Notes under the pieces: generated by a model
What the model was told of the DNA's origin: nothing
Seen by the model: the letters and a program-made list of their open reading frames with translations, nothing else
Databases searched by the model: none
Shown: piece after piece, positions 50,501 through 63,000 of the stretch
How positions within the stretch are numbered: position 1 is the first letter of the stretch
Layout: the number at the start of each line of letters is the position of its first letter
Source of the DNA: Sympetrum striolatum
Taxonomy: Eukaryota; Arthropoda; Insecta; Odonata; Libellulidae
NCBI GenBank assembly: GCA_947579665.1
Contig: OX388351.1
Span: 54,568,939-54,632,938 of the forward strand
Reading direction: 5' to 3'
Length of the DNA stretch: 64,000 nt
Position numbers and translations under genes: made by a program

Positions 50501-52690
50501 TTTCCCTAATTTTCCTCATTTTATAGAGATATGACCGAAAAAACTACAAAAACGAATAATTTTAGCGAAATTTAATTTTTTCCACTTTTTTTTCATTAAT
50601 TTTTCTCATTTTATCGAGATATTATCGAAAAAAGCAACAAAAACGAATAATTTTTGCGAAAATTCAATTTTTTTTTTCCCAATTTGAACCATAATTTTCC
50701 TCATTTTATCGAGATATTATCGAAAAAAGAAACAAAAACAGATAATTTTTGTGCAATTTCAATTTTTTCCCAATTTGAACCATTATTTTCCTCATTTTAT
50801 CGAGATATTATCAAAAAAAAAAAAACAAAAACAAATAATTTTAGCGAAATTTCAATTTTTTTCCTCTTTTTTTTCCCTTAATTATCCTCATTTTATCGAG
50901 AAAATATCGTAAAAATCAACAAAAACGAATAATTTTATCGAATATTAGTTTTTTTTTCATATTTTTCGTCATTTTTTTGAGATATTATCGAAAAAAGCGT
51001 CTAAAACGAATAATTTTAGGGAAATTTCAAAATTTTCCTTTTTTATCATTAATTTTCCTCGTTTTATCGAGATATGTCAGAAAAAAGCAACTTAAACTTA
51101 ATAATTTTACGAAAATTCAATTTATATCCCCTTTTTGTCCTTAATTTTCCTCATTTTGTCGAGATATTTTCGAAAAAAGCAACAAAAACGAAAACATTTA
51201 GCGAAATTTCAATTTTTTTCCTCTTTTTTTTCCTTAATTTTCCCCATTTCATCGATATATTATCGAAAAAAGAAACAAAAACAGATAATTTTGGAGAAAT
51301 TTGAATTTTATTCCTCTTTTTTTTCCTTAATTATCAACATTTTACCGATATATAACCGTAAAAAACAACAAAAACGAATAATTTTAGAGAAATTTCAATT
51401 ATTTCCTTTTCCTTTTTCCTTAATTTTCCTGATGTTATCGAGATATTATCGAAAAAAGCAACGAAAACGAATAATTTTAGCGAAATTTCAATTTTTTTCC
51501 TCTATAATTTTCTCAATTTTCCTCATTTTTTTGAGATACTATCGAAAAAAGCAACAAAAACGAATAATTTTACGGAAATATCAATATTTTGGATCTTTTT
51601 TATCCCTAATTTTCCTCATTATATCGAGATATGTTCGAAAAAGCAACAAAAACAAATTATTATATTCGAAATTTCAACTTTTTTCTACTTTTTTTCCTTA
51701 ATTTTCAACATTTTATTGAGATATCATAGAAAAAAGCAACAAAAACGAATAATTTTAGCGAAATATCAATTTTTATGTTTTATATTTTGCTAAATTTTCT
51801 TTATCTTTTGTAGATATTATCGACAAAAGCAACAAAAACGAACAATTTTAGGGAAGTTTTAATATTTTGCCTTATTTTTATCATTAATTTTCCTCATTTT
51901 ATAGAGATATGACAGAAAAAACTACAAAAACGAATAAATTTAGCGAAATTTCAATTTTTTTCCTCTTTTTTTCCTTAATTATCCTCATTTTATCGAGAAA
52001 TTATCCAAAAAATCAAGGAAATCGAATGAATTTTGCGAAAATTCAATTTTTTTCCTCTTTTTTTCGCTTAATTTTCCTCATTTTATCGCGATATTATCGA
52101 AAAAAGCAACAAAAACGAATAATTTTAGCGAAATTTCAATTTTTTCCCTCTTTTTTTCCATAATTTTTCTCATTTTATGGAAATATTATCGAAAAAAGCA
52201 ACAAAAACGAATTATTATTTTCGAAATTTCAATATTTTCTACACTTTTTTCTTAATTTTCGTCATTTTATCGAGATATCATAGAAAAACGCAACAAAAAC
52301 GAATAATTTTAGCGAAATTTCAATTTTTATGTTTTATATTTTCCTAAATTTTCCTTATCTTTTTTAATTATTATTGACAAAAGCAACAAAAACGAATAAT
52401 TTTAGGGAAATTTCAATAATTTGCCTTATTTTTATCATTAATTTTCCTCATTTTATAGAGATATGACCGAAAAAACTACAAAAACGAATAATTTTAGTGA
52501 AATTTTAGTTTTTTTCCTCTTTTTTTCGCTTAATTTTCCTCATTTTATCGCGATATTATCGAAAAAAGCAACAAAAACGAATAATTTTAGCGAAATTTCA
52601 ATTTTTTTCCACTTTTTTTCCTTAATTTTCGTCATTTTATCGAGATATTATCCTGAAAAGCAACAAGAACGAATAATTTTAGGGAAATTT
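44519..52690. repeat. ~3.1-kb higher-order repeat, two full units and a partial third
   Basis: The landmark GCGAAAATTCAATTTTTTTT followed by CCCAATTTGAACC starts at 44519, 47633 and 50656, giving units of 3114 and 3023 bp. Unit 2 is shorter because one 91-bp monomer (GAAACAAAAACAGATAATTT with TGGAGAAATTTG) is missing near 48240, while units 1 and 3 keep it. Units are almost identical elsewhere. Unit 3 departs from the others near 52690. The same strings reappear from about 57640. About 33-34 monomers per unit. Confidence 0.9.
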
Positions 52691-55600
52691 CAATTTTTTC
52701 CCTCTTTTTTTCCATAATTTTCCTCATTTTATCGAGATATTATCGAAAAAAGCAACAAAAACGAATAATTTTAGCGAAATTTCAATTTCTTCCCTCTTTT
52801 GTTTCCCTTACTTTCCTCATTTTATCGAGATATTGTCGAAAAAAGCAACAAAAACGAAAAAGTTAAGCATAATTTCAGTTTTATTCTTTTTTTTTCCTTA
52901 AATATCCTCATTTTATCCATAAATCACCGAAAAAAGCAACAAAAACGAATTATTTTAGCGAAATTTCAATTTTATTCCTCTTTTTTCTCCTTAATTTTCT
53001 CATTTTATAGAGAAATTATCAACAAAAAAAAAACGAATAATTTTTACGAAAATTCCATTTTTTTCCACTCCTTTCCCTAATTTTCCTCATTTTATAGAGA
53101 TATGACCGAAAAAACTACAAAAACGAATAATTTTAGCGAAATTTTATTTTTTCCACTTTTTTTTCCTTAATTTTTCTCATTTTATCGAGATATTATCGAA
53201 AAAAGCAACAAAAACGAATGATTTTAGTGAAATTTCAAATTTTGCCACTTTTTCTTTCCTTAACTATCCTCATTTTATCGATATATGACCGAAAAAAAGC
53301 AACAAAACACATATAATTTTAGCGAAATTTCAATTTTTTCCTCTTTTTTTCCTTAATTTTCCTCATTTTATCGGGATATTATCGAAAAAAGCAACAAAAA
53401 CGAATAATTTTAGGGAAATTTCAATATTTTGCCACTTTGTCTTTCCTTAACTATCCTCATTCTATCGATATATTACCGAAAAAAGCAACAAAAATGAAAT
53501 AATTTTAGCGAAATTTCAATTTTTTTCCTATTTTTTATCCTTAATTTTCCTCATTTTATCGACATATGACCAAAAAAAGATACAAGAACGAATAATTTTA
53601 GCGAAATTTCAATTTTTTCCCTCTTTTTTTCCATAATTTTCCTCATTTTATCGAATTATTATCGAAAAAAGCAACAAAAACGAATAATCTTAGCGAAATT
53701 TCAATTTCTTCCCTCTTTTGTTTCCCTTACTTTCCTCATTTTATCGAGATATTGTCGAAAAAAGCAACAAATACGAATAATTTTAGAGAAATTTCAATAT
53801 TTTGCATGTTTTTTATCCTCAATTTTTCTCATTTTATCGAGATATGACCAAAAAAAGAAACAAAAAGGAATAATTATAGCAAAATTTCAATGTTTTTCCT
53901 CTTTTTTTCCTTAATTTTATTCATTTTATCGCGATATTATCGAAAAAAGCAACAAAAACGAATAATTTTAGCGAAATTTCAATTTTTTTCCACTTTTTTT
54001 CCTTAATTTTCGTCATTTTATCGAGATATTATCCTGAAAAGCAACAAGAACGAATAATTTTAGGGAAATTTCAATTTTTTCCCTCTTTTTTTCCATAATT
54101 TTCCTCATTTTATCGAGATATTATCGAAAAAAGCAACAAAAACGAATAATTTTAGCGAAATTTCAATTTCTTCCCTCTTTTGTTTCCCTTACTTTCCTCA
54201 TTTTATCGAGATATTGTCAAAAAAAGCAACAAAAACGAAAAAGTTAAGCATAATTTCAGTTTTATTCTTTTTTTTTCCTTAAATATCCTCATTTTATCCA
54301 TAAATCACCGAAAAAAGCAACAAAAACGAATTATTTTAGCGAAATTTCAATTTTATTCCTCTTTTTTCTCCTTAATTTTCTCATTTTATAGAGAAATTAT
54401 CAACAAAAAAAAAACGAATAATTTTTACGAAAATTCCATTTTTTTCCACTCCTTTCCCTAATTTTCCTCATTTTATAGAGATATGACCGAAAAAACTACA
54501 AAAACGAATAATTTTAGCGAAATTTTATTTTTTCCACTTTTTTTTCCTTAATTTTTCTCATTTTATCGAGATATTATCGAAAAAAGCAACAAAAACGAAT
54601 GATTTTAGTGAAATTTCAAATTTTGCCACTTTTTCTTTCCTTAACTATCCTCATTTTATCGATATATGACCGAAAAAAGCAACAAAACACATATAATTTT
54701 AGCGAAATTTCAATTTTTTCCTCTTTTTTTCCTTAATTTTCCTCATTTTATCGGGATATTATCGAAAAAAGCAACAAAAACGAATAATTTTAGGGAAATT
54801 TCAATATTTTGCCACTTTGTCTTTCCTTAACTATCCTCATTCTATCGATATATTACCGAAAAAAGCAACAAAAATGAAATAATTTTAGCGAAATTTCAAT
54901 TTTTTTCCTATTTTTTATCCTTAATTTTCCTCATTTTATCGACATATGACCAAAAAAAGATACAAGAACGAATAATTTTAGCGAAATTTCAATTTTATTC
55001 CTCTTTTTCTCCTTAATTTTCTCATTTTATAGAGAAATTATCAACAAAAAAAAAACGAATAATTTTTACGAAAATTCCATTTTTTTCCACTCCTTTCCCT
55101 AATTTTCCTCATTTTATAGAGATATGACCGAAAAAACTACAAAAACGAATAATTTTAGCGAAATTTTATTTTTTCCACTTTTTTTTCCTTAATTTTTCTC
55201 ATTTTATCGAGATATTATCGAAAAAAAGCAACAAAAACGAATGATTTTAGTGAAATTTCAAATTTTGCCACTTTTTCTTTCCTTAACTATCCTCATTTTA
55301 TCGATATATGACCGAAAAAAGCAACAAAACACATATAATTTTAGCGAAATTTCAATTTTTTCCTCTTTTTTTCCTTAATTTTCCTCATTTTATCGGGATA
55401 TTATCGAAAAAAAGCAACAAAAACGAATAATTTTAGGGAAATTTCAATATTTTGCCACTTTCTCTTTCCTTAACTATCCTCATTCTATCGATATATTACC
55501 GAAAAAAGCAACAAAAATGAAATAATTTTAGCGAAATTTCAATTTTTTTCCTATTTTTTATCCTTAATTTTCCTCATTTTATCGACATATGACCAAAAAA

Positions 55601-57000
55601 AGATACAAGAACGAATAATTTTAGCGAAATTTCAATTTTTTCCCTCTTTTTTTCCATAATTTTCCTCCTTTTATCGAATTATTATCGAAAAAAGCAACAA
55701 AAACGAATAATCTTAGCGAAATTTCAATTTCTTCCCTCTTTTGTTTCCCTTACTTTCCTCATTTTATCGAGATATTGTCGAAAAAAGCAACAAATACGAA
55801 TAATTTTAGAGAAATTTCAATATTTTGCATGTTTTTTATCCTCAATTTTTCTCATTTTATCGAGATATGACCAAAAAAAGAAACAAAAAGGAATAATTAT
55901 AGCAAAATTTCAATGTTTTTCCTCTTTTTTTCCTTAATTTTATTCATTTTATCGCGATATTATCGAAAAAAGCAACAAAAACGAATAATTTTAGCGAAAT
56001 TTCAATTTTTTTCCACTTTTTTTCCTTAATTTTCGTCATTTTATCGAGATATTATCCTGAAAAGCAACAAGAACGAATAATTTTAGGGAAATTTCAATTT
56101 TTTCCCTCTTTTTTTCCATAATTTTCCTCATTTTATCGAGATATTATCGAAAAAAGCAACAAAAACGAATAATTTTAGAAAAATTTCCATATTTTGCATG
56201 TTTTTTATCCTCAATTTTTCTCATTTTATCGAGATATGACCAAAAAAAGAAACAAAAAGGAATAATTATAGCAAAATTTCAATGTTTTTCCTCTTTTTTT
56301 CCTTAATTTTATTCATTTTATCGAGATCTTATCGAAAAAATCAACAAAAACGTATAATTTTTGCGAAAATTCAATTTTTTTCCTCTTTTTTTCCTTAATT
56401 TTCCACATTTATCCAGATCTTATTGAAAAAACAACAAAAATGAATAATATTAGCTAAATTTCGATTTTTTTCCACTTTTTTTTAATTCTCCTAATTTTAT
56501 CAAAATATGAAAAAAAGCGACAAAAACCAATAATTTTAATGATATTTCAATATTTTTCCCCTTTTTTTTCTACAATTTTCCTCATTCTATCGTGATATGA
56601 CCGAAAAAAGCAATAAAATCGAATATTTTTAACGAAATTTCAATTTTTTTCCCTTTTTTTTGATTTTCCTCATTTTATCGAGATATTATCGAAAACATAA
56701 ACAAAAACCGATAATTTTGGCAAAATGTCAATTTTATTATTCTTTTTTTCCTTAATTATCATCATTTAATCGATATATGACCGAAAAAGGCAACAAAAAC
56801 GAATAATTTTAGCGAAATTTCAATTTTTATGTTTTAGATTTTCCTAAATTTTCCTTATCTTTTGTAGATATTATAGACAAATTCAACAAAAACGAATAAT
56901 TTTAGGGAAATTTCAATATTTTGCCACTTTTTCTTTCCTTAACTATCCTCATTTTATCAATATATGACCGAAAAAAGCAACAAAACAGAAATAATTTTAG
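52691..57000. repeat. 1.38-kb higher-order repeat domain
   Basis: A block starting near 52799 recurs at 54180, an offset of 1381 (about 15 monomers). The landmark CGAATGATTTTAGTGAAATT occurs at about 53215, 54595 and 55237, so the second interval is shortened to about 642 bp (seven monomers). A partly deleted third unit follows, then sequence shared with 43.3-44.1 kb. Copies differ by only a few bases by eye. Confidence 0.85.
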
Positions 57001-60000
57001 CAAAATTTCAATTTTTTCCTCTTTTTTATCTTTAATTTTCCTTAATTTATCGAGATAATATCGAAAAAAGCAACAAAAACGAATAAGTTAAGCATAATTT
57101 CAGTTTTATTCTTTTTTTTTTCCTTAAATATCCTCATTTTATCCACAAATCACCGAAAAAAGCAACAAAAACGAATTATTTTAGCGAAATTTCAATTTTA
57201 TTCCTCTTTTTTCTCCTTAATTTTCTCATTTTATTGAGAAATTATCAACAAAAAAAAATGAGTAATTTTTACGAAAATTCCATTTTTTTCCACTCCTTTC
57301 CATAATTTTCCTCATTTTATAGAGATATGACCGAAAAAACTACAAAAACGAATAATTTTAGCGAAATTTAATTTTATTCCTCTTTTTTCTCCTTAATTTT
57401 CTCATTTTATTGAGAAATTATCAACAAAAAAAAACGAATAATTTTTACGAAAATTCCATTTTTTCCACTCCTTTCCCTAATTTTCCTCATTTTATAGAGA
57501 TATGACCGAAAAAACTACAAAAACGAATAATTTTAGCGAAATTTAATTTTTTCCACATTTTTTTCCTTAATTTTTCTCATTTTATCGAGATATTATCGAA
57601 AAAAGCAAAAAAAACGAATAATTTTTGCGAAAATTCAATTTTTTTCCTCTATAATTTTCTCAATTTTCCTCATTTTTTTGAGATACTATCGAAAAAAGCA
57701 ACAAAAACGAATAATTTTACGGAAATATCAATATTTTGGATCTTTTTTATCCCTAATTTTCCTCATTATATCGAGATATGTTCGAAAAAGCAACAAAAAC
57801 AAATTATTATATTCGAAATTTCAACTTTTTTCTACTTTTTTTCCTTAATTTTCAACATTTTATTTAGATATCATAGAAAAAAGCAACAAAAACGAATAAT
57901 TTTAGCGAAATATCAATTTTTATGTTTTATATTTTGCTAAATTTTCTTTATCTTTTGTAGATATTATCGACAAAAGCAACAAAAACGAACAATTTTAGGG
58001 AAGTTTTAATATTTTGCCTTATTTTTATCATTAATTTTCCTCATTTTATAGAGATATGACAGAAAAAACTACAAAAACGAATAAATTTAGCGAAATTTCA
58101 ATTTTTTTCCTCTTTTTTTCCTTAATTATCCTCATTTTATCGAGAAATTATCCAAAAAATCAAGGAAATCGAATAAATTTTGCGAAAATTCAATTTTTTC
58201 CTCTTTTTTTCGCATAATTTTCCTCATTTTATCGCGATATTATCGAAAAAAGCAACAAAAACGAATAATTTTAGCAAAATTTCAATTTTTTCCCTCTTTT
58301 TTTCCATAATTTTTCTCATTTTATGGAAATATTATCGAAAAAAGCAACAAAAACGAATTATTATTTTCGAAATTTCAATATTTTCTACACTTTTTTCTTA
58401 ATTTTCGTCATTTTATCGAGATATCATAGAAAAACGCAACAAAAACGATTAATTTTAGCGAAATTTCAATTTTTATGTTTTATATTTTCCTAAATTTTCC
58501 TTATCTTTTTTAATTATTATTGACAAAAGCAACAAAAACGAATAATTTTAGGGAAATTTCAATAATTTGCCTTATTTTTATCATTAATTTTCCTCATTTT
58601 ATAGAGATATGACCGAAAAACTACAAAAACGAATAATTTTAGCAAAATTTTAGTTTTTTTCCTCTTTTTTTCGCTTAATTTTCCTCATTTTATCGCGATA
58701 TTATCGAAAAAAGCAACAAAAACGAATAATTTTAGCGAAATTTCAATTTTTTTCCACTTTTTTTCCTTAATTTTCGTCATTTTATCGAGATATTATCCTG
58801 AAAAGCAACAAGAACGAATAATTTTAGGGAAATTTCAATATTTTGCCACTTTTTCTTTCCTTAACTATCCTCATTTTAACAATATATGACCGAAAAAAGC
58901 AACAAAACAGAAATAATTTTAGCAAAATTTCAATTTCTTCCTCTTTTTTATCCTTAATTTTCCTCATTTTATCGAGATATTATCGAAAAAAGCAACAAAA
59001 ACGAATGATTTTAGTGAAATTTCAAATTTTGCCACTTTTTCCTTCCTTAACTATCCTCATTTTATCGATATATGACCGAAAAAAGCAACAAAACACATAT
59101 AATTTTAGCGAAATTTCAATTTTTTTCTCTTTTTTATCCTTAATTTTCCTCATTTTATCGAGATATTATCGAAAAAAGAAAAAAAAAACAGATAATTTTT
59201 GTGCAATTTCAATTTTTTCCCAATTTGAACCATAATTTTCCTCATTTTATCGAGATATTATCGAAAAAAGAAACAAAAACAGATAATTTTTGTGCAATTT
59301 CAATTTTTTCCCAATTTGAACCATTATTTTCCTCATTTTATCGAGATATTATCAAAAAAAAAACAAAAACAAATAATTTTAGCGAAATTTCAATTTTTTT
59401 CCTCTGTTTTTTTTCCTTAATTATCCTCATTTTATCGAGAAAATATCGTAAAAATCAACAAAAACGAATAATTTTATCGAATATTAGTTTTTTTTTCATA
59501 TTTTTCGTCATTTTTTTGAGATATTATCGAAAAAAGCGTCAAAAACGAATAATTTTAGGGAAATTTCAAAATTTTCCTTTTTAATCATTAATTTTCCTCA
59601 TTTTATCGAGATATGTCAGAAAAAAGCAACTAAAACTAAATAATTTTACGAAAATTCAATTTATATCCCCTTTTTGTCCTTAATTTTCCTCATTTTGTCG
59701 AGATATTATCGAAAAAAGCAACAAAAACGAAAACATTTAGCGAAATTTCAATTTTTTTCCTCTTTTTTTTCCTTAATTTTCCCCATTTCATCGATATATT
59801 ATCGAAAAAAGAAACAAAAACAGATAATTTTGGAGAAATTTGAATTTTATTCCTCTTTTTTTTCCTTAATTATCAACATTTTACCGATATATAACCGTAA
59901 AAAACAACAAAAACGAATAATTTTAGAGAAATTTCAATTATTTCCTTTTCCTTTTTCCTTAATTTTCCTGATGTTATCGAGATATTATCGAAAAAAGCAA

Positions 60001-63000
60001 CGAAAACGAATGATTTTAGTGAAATTTCAAATTTTGCCACTTTTTCTTTCCTTAACTATCCTCATTTTATCGATATATGACCGAAAAAAGCAACAAAACA
60101 CATATAATTTTAGCGAAATTTCAATTTTTTTCCTCTTTTTTATCCTTAATTTTCCTCAATTTATCGAGATAATATCGAAAAAAGCAACAAAAACGAATAA
60201 GTTAAGCATAATTTCAGTTTTATTCTTTTTTTTTCCTTAAATATCCTCATTTTATCCATAAATCACCGAAAAAAGCAACAAAAACGAATTATTTTAGCGA
60301 AATTTCAATTTTATTCCTCTATTTTCTCCTTAATTTTCTCATTTTATTGAGAAATTATCAACAAAAAAAAACGAATAATTTTTACGAAAATTCCATTTTT
60401 TTCCACTCCTTTCCATAATTTTCCTCATTTTATAGAGATATGACCGAAAAAACTACAAAAACGAATAATTTTAGCGAAATTTAATTTTATTCCTCATTTT
60501 TCTCCTTAATTTTCTCATTTTATTGAGAAATTATCAACAAAAAAAAACGAATAATTTTTACGAAAATTCTATTTTTTTCCACTCCTTTCCCTAATTTTCC
60601 TCATTTTATAGAGATATGACCGAAAAAACTACAAAAACGAATAATTTTAGCGAAATTTAATTTTATTCCTCATTTTTCTCCTTAATTTTCTCATTTTATT
60701 GAGAAATTATCAACAAAAAAAACGAATAATTTTTACGAAAATTCCATTTTTTTCCACTCCTTTCCCTAATTTTCCTCATTTTATAGAGATATGACCGAAA
60801 AAACTACAAAAACGAATAATTTTAGCGAAATTTAATTTTTTCCACTTTTTTTTCCTTAATTTTTCTCATTTTATCGAGATATTATCGAAAAAAGCAACAA
60901 AAACGAATAATTTTTGCGAAAATTCAATTTTTTTTTTCCCAATTTGAACCATAATTTTCCTCATTTTATCGAGATATTATCGAAAAAAGAAACAAAAACA
61001 GATAATTTTTGTGCAATTTCAATTTTTTCCCAATTTGAACCATTATTTTCCTCATTTTATCGAGATATTATCAAAAAAAAAACAAAAACAAATAATTTTA
61101 GCGAAATTTCAATTTTTTTCCTCTTTTTTTTCCCTTAATTATCCTCATTTTATCGAGAAAATATCGTAAAAATCAACAAAAACGAATAATTTTATCGAAT
61201 ATTAGTTTTTTTTTCATATTTTTCGTCATTTTTTTGAGATATTATCGAAAAAAGCGTCTAAAACGAATAATTTTAGGGAAATTTCAAAATTTTCCTTTTT
61301 TATCATTAATTTTCCTCATTTTATCGAGATATGTCAGAAAAAAGCAACTAAAACTAAATAATTTTACGAAAATTCAATTTATATCCCCTTTTTGTCCTTA
61401 ATTTTCCTCATTTTGTCGAGATATTATCGAAAAAAGCAACAAAAACGAAAACATTTAGCGAAATTTCAATTTTTTTCCTCTTTTTTTTCCTTAATTTTCC
61501 CCATTTCATCGATATATTATCGAAAAAAGAAACAAAAACAGATAATTTTGGAGAAATTTGAATTTTATTCCTCTTTTTTTTCCTTAATTATCAACATTTT
61601 ACCGATATATAACCGTAAAAAACAACAAAAACGAATAATTTTAGAGAAATTTCAATTATTTCCTTTTCCTTTTTCCTTAATTTTCCTGATGTTATCGAGA
61701 TATTATCGAAAAAAGCAACGAAAACGAATAATTTTAGCGAAATTTCAATTTTTTTCCTCTATAATTTTCTCAATTTTCCTCATTTTTTTGAGATACTATC
61801 GAAAAAAGCAACAAAAACGAATAATTTTACGGAAATATCAATATTTTGGATCTTTTTTATCCCTAATTTTCCTCATTATATCGAGATATGTTCGAAAAAG
61901 CAACAAAAACAAATTATTATATTCGAAATTTCAACTTTTTTCTACTTTTTTTCCTTAATTTTCAACATTTTATTGAGATATCATAGAAAAAAGCAACAAA
62001 AACGAATAATTTTAGCGAAATATCAATTTTTATGTTTTATATTTTGCTAAATTTTCTTTATCTTTTGTAGATATGATCGACAAAAGCAACAAAAACGAAC
62101 AATTTTAGGGAAGTTTTAATATTTTGCCTTATTTTTATCATTAATTTTCCTCATTTTATAGAGATATGACAGAAAAAACTACAAAAACGAATAAATTTAG
62201 CGAAATTTCAATTTTTTTCCTCTTTTTTTCCTTAATTATCCTCATTTTATCGAGAAATTATCCAAAAAATCAAGGAAATCGAATAAATTTTGCGAAAATT
62301 CAATTTTTTTCCTCTTTTTTTCGCTTAATTTTCCTCATTTTATCGCGATATTATCGAAAAAAGCAACAAAAACGAATAATTTTAGCGAAATTTCAATTTT
62401 TTCCCTCTTTTTTTCCATAATTTTTCTCATTTTATGGAAATATTATCGAAAAAAGCAACAAAAACGAATTATTATTTTCGAAATTTCAATATTTTCTACA
62501 CTTTTTTCTTAATTTTCGTCATTTTATCGAGATATCATAGAAAAACGCAACAAAAACGAATAATTTTAGCGAAATTTCAATTTTTATGTTTTATATTTTC
62601 CTAAATTTTCCTTATCTTTTTTAATTATTATTGACAAAAGCAACAAAAACGAATAATTTTAGGGAAATTTCAATAATTTGCCTTATTTTTATCATTAATT
62701 TTCCTCATTTTATAGAGATATGACCGAAAAAACTACAAAAACGAATAATTTTAGCGAAATTTTAGTTTTTTTCCTCTTTTTTATCCTAAATTTTCCTCAT
62801 TTTATCGAGATCTTATCGTAAAAAGCAACAAAAACGAATAATTTCAGGGAAATTTCAATATTTTGTCACTTTTTCTTTCCTTAATTTTCGTCATTTTATC
62901 GAGATATTATCCTGAAAAGCAACAAGAACGAATAATTTTAGGGAAATTTCAATATTTTGCCACTTTTTCTTTCCTTAACTATCCTCATTTTATCAATATA

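Noticed and set aside
51135..51701. 188-codon open frames in the AT satellite (also 59674, 61392) with lysine/phenylalanine-rich repeats
   Set aside because: They are the periodic translation of ~92-bp monomers (two monomers plus length drift), start and stop at random unit variants, and occur in overlapping frames.
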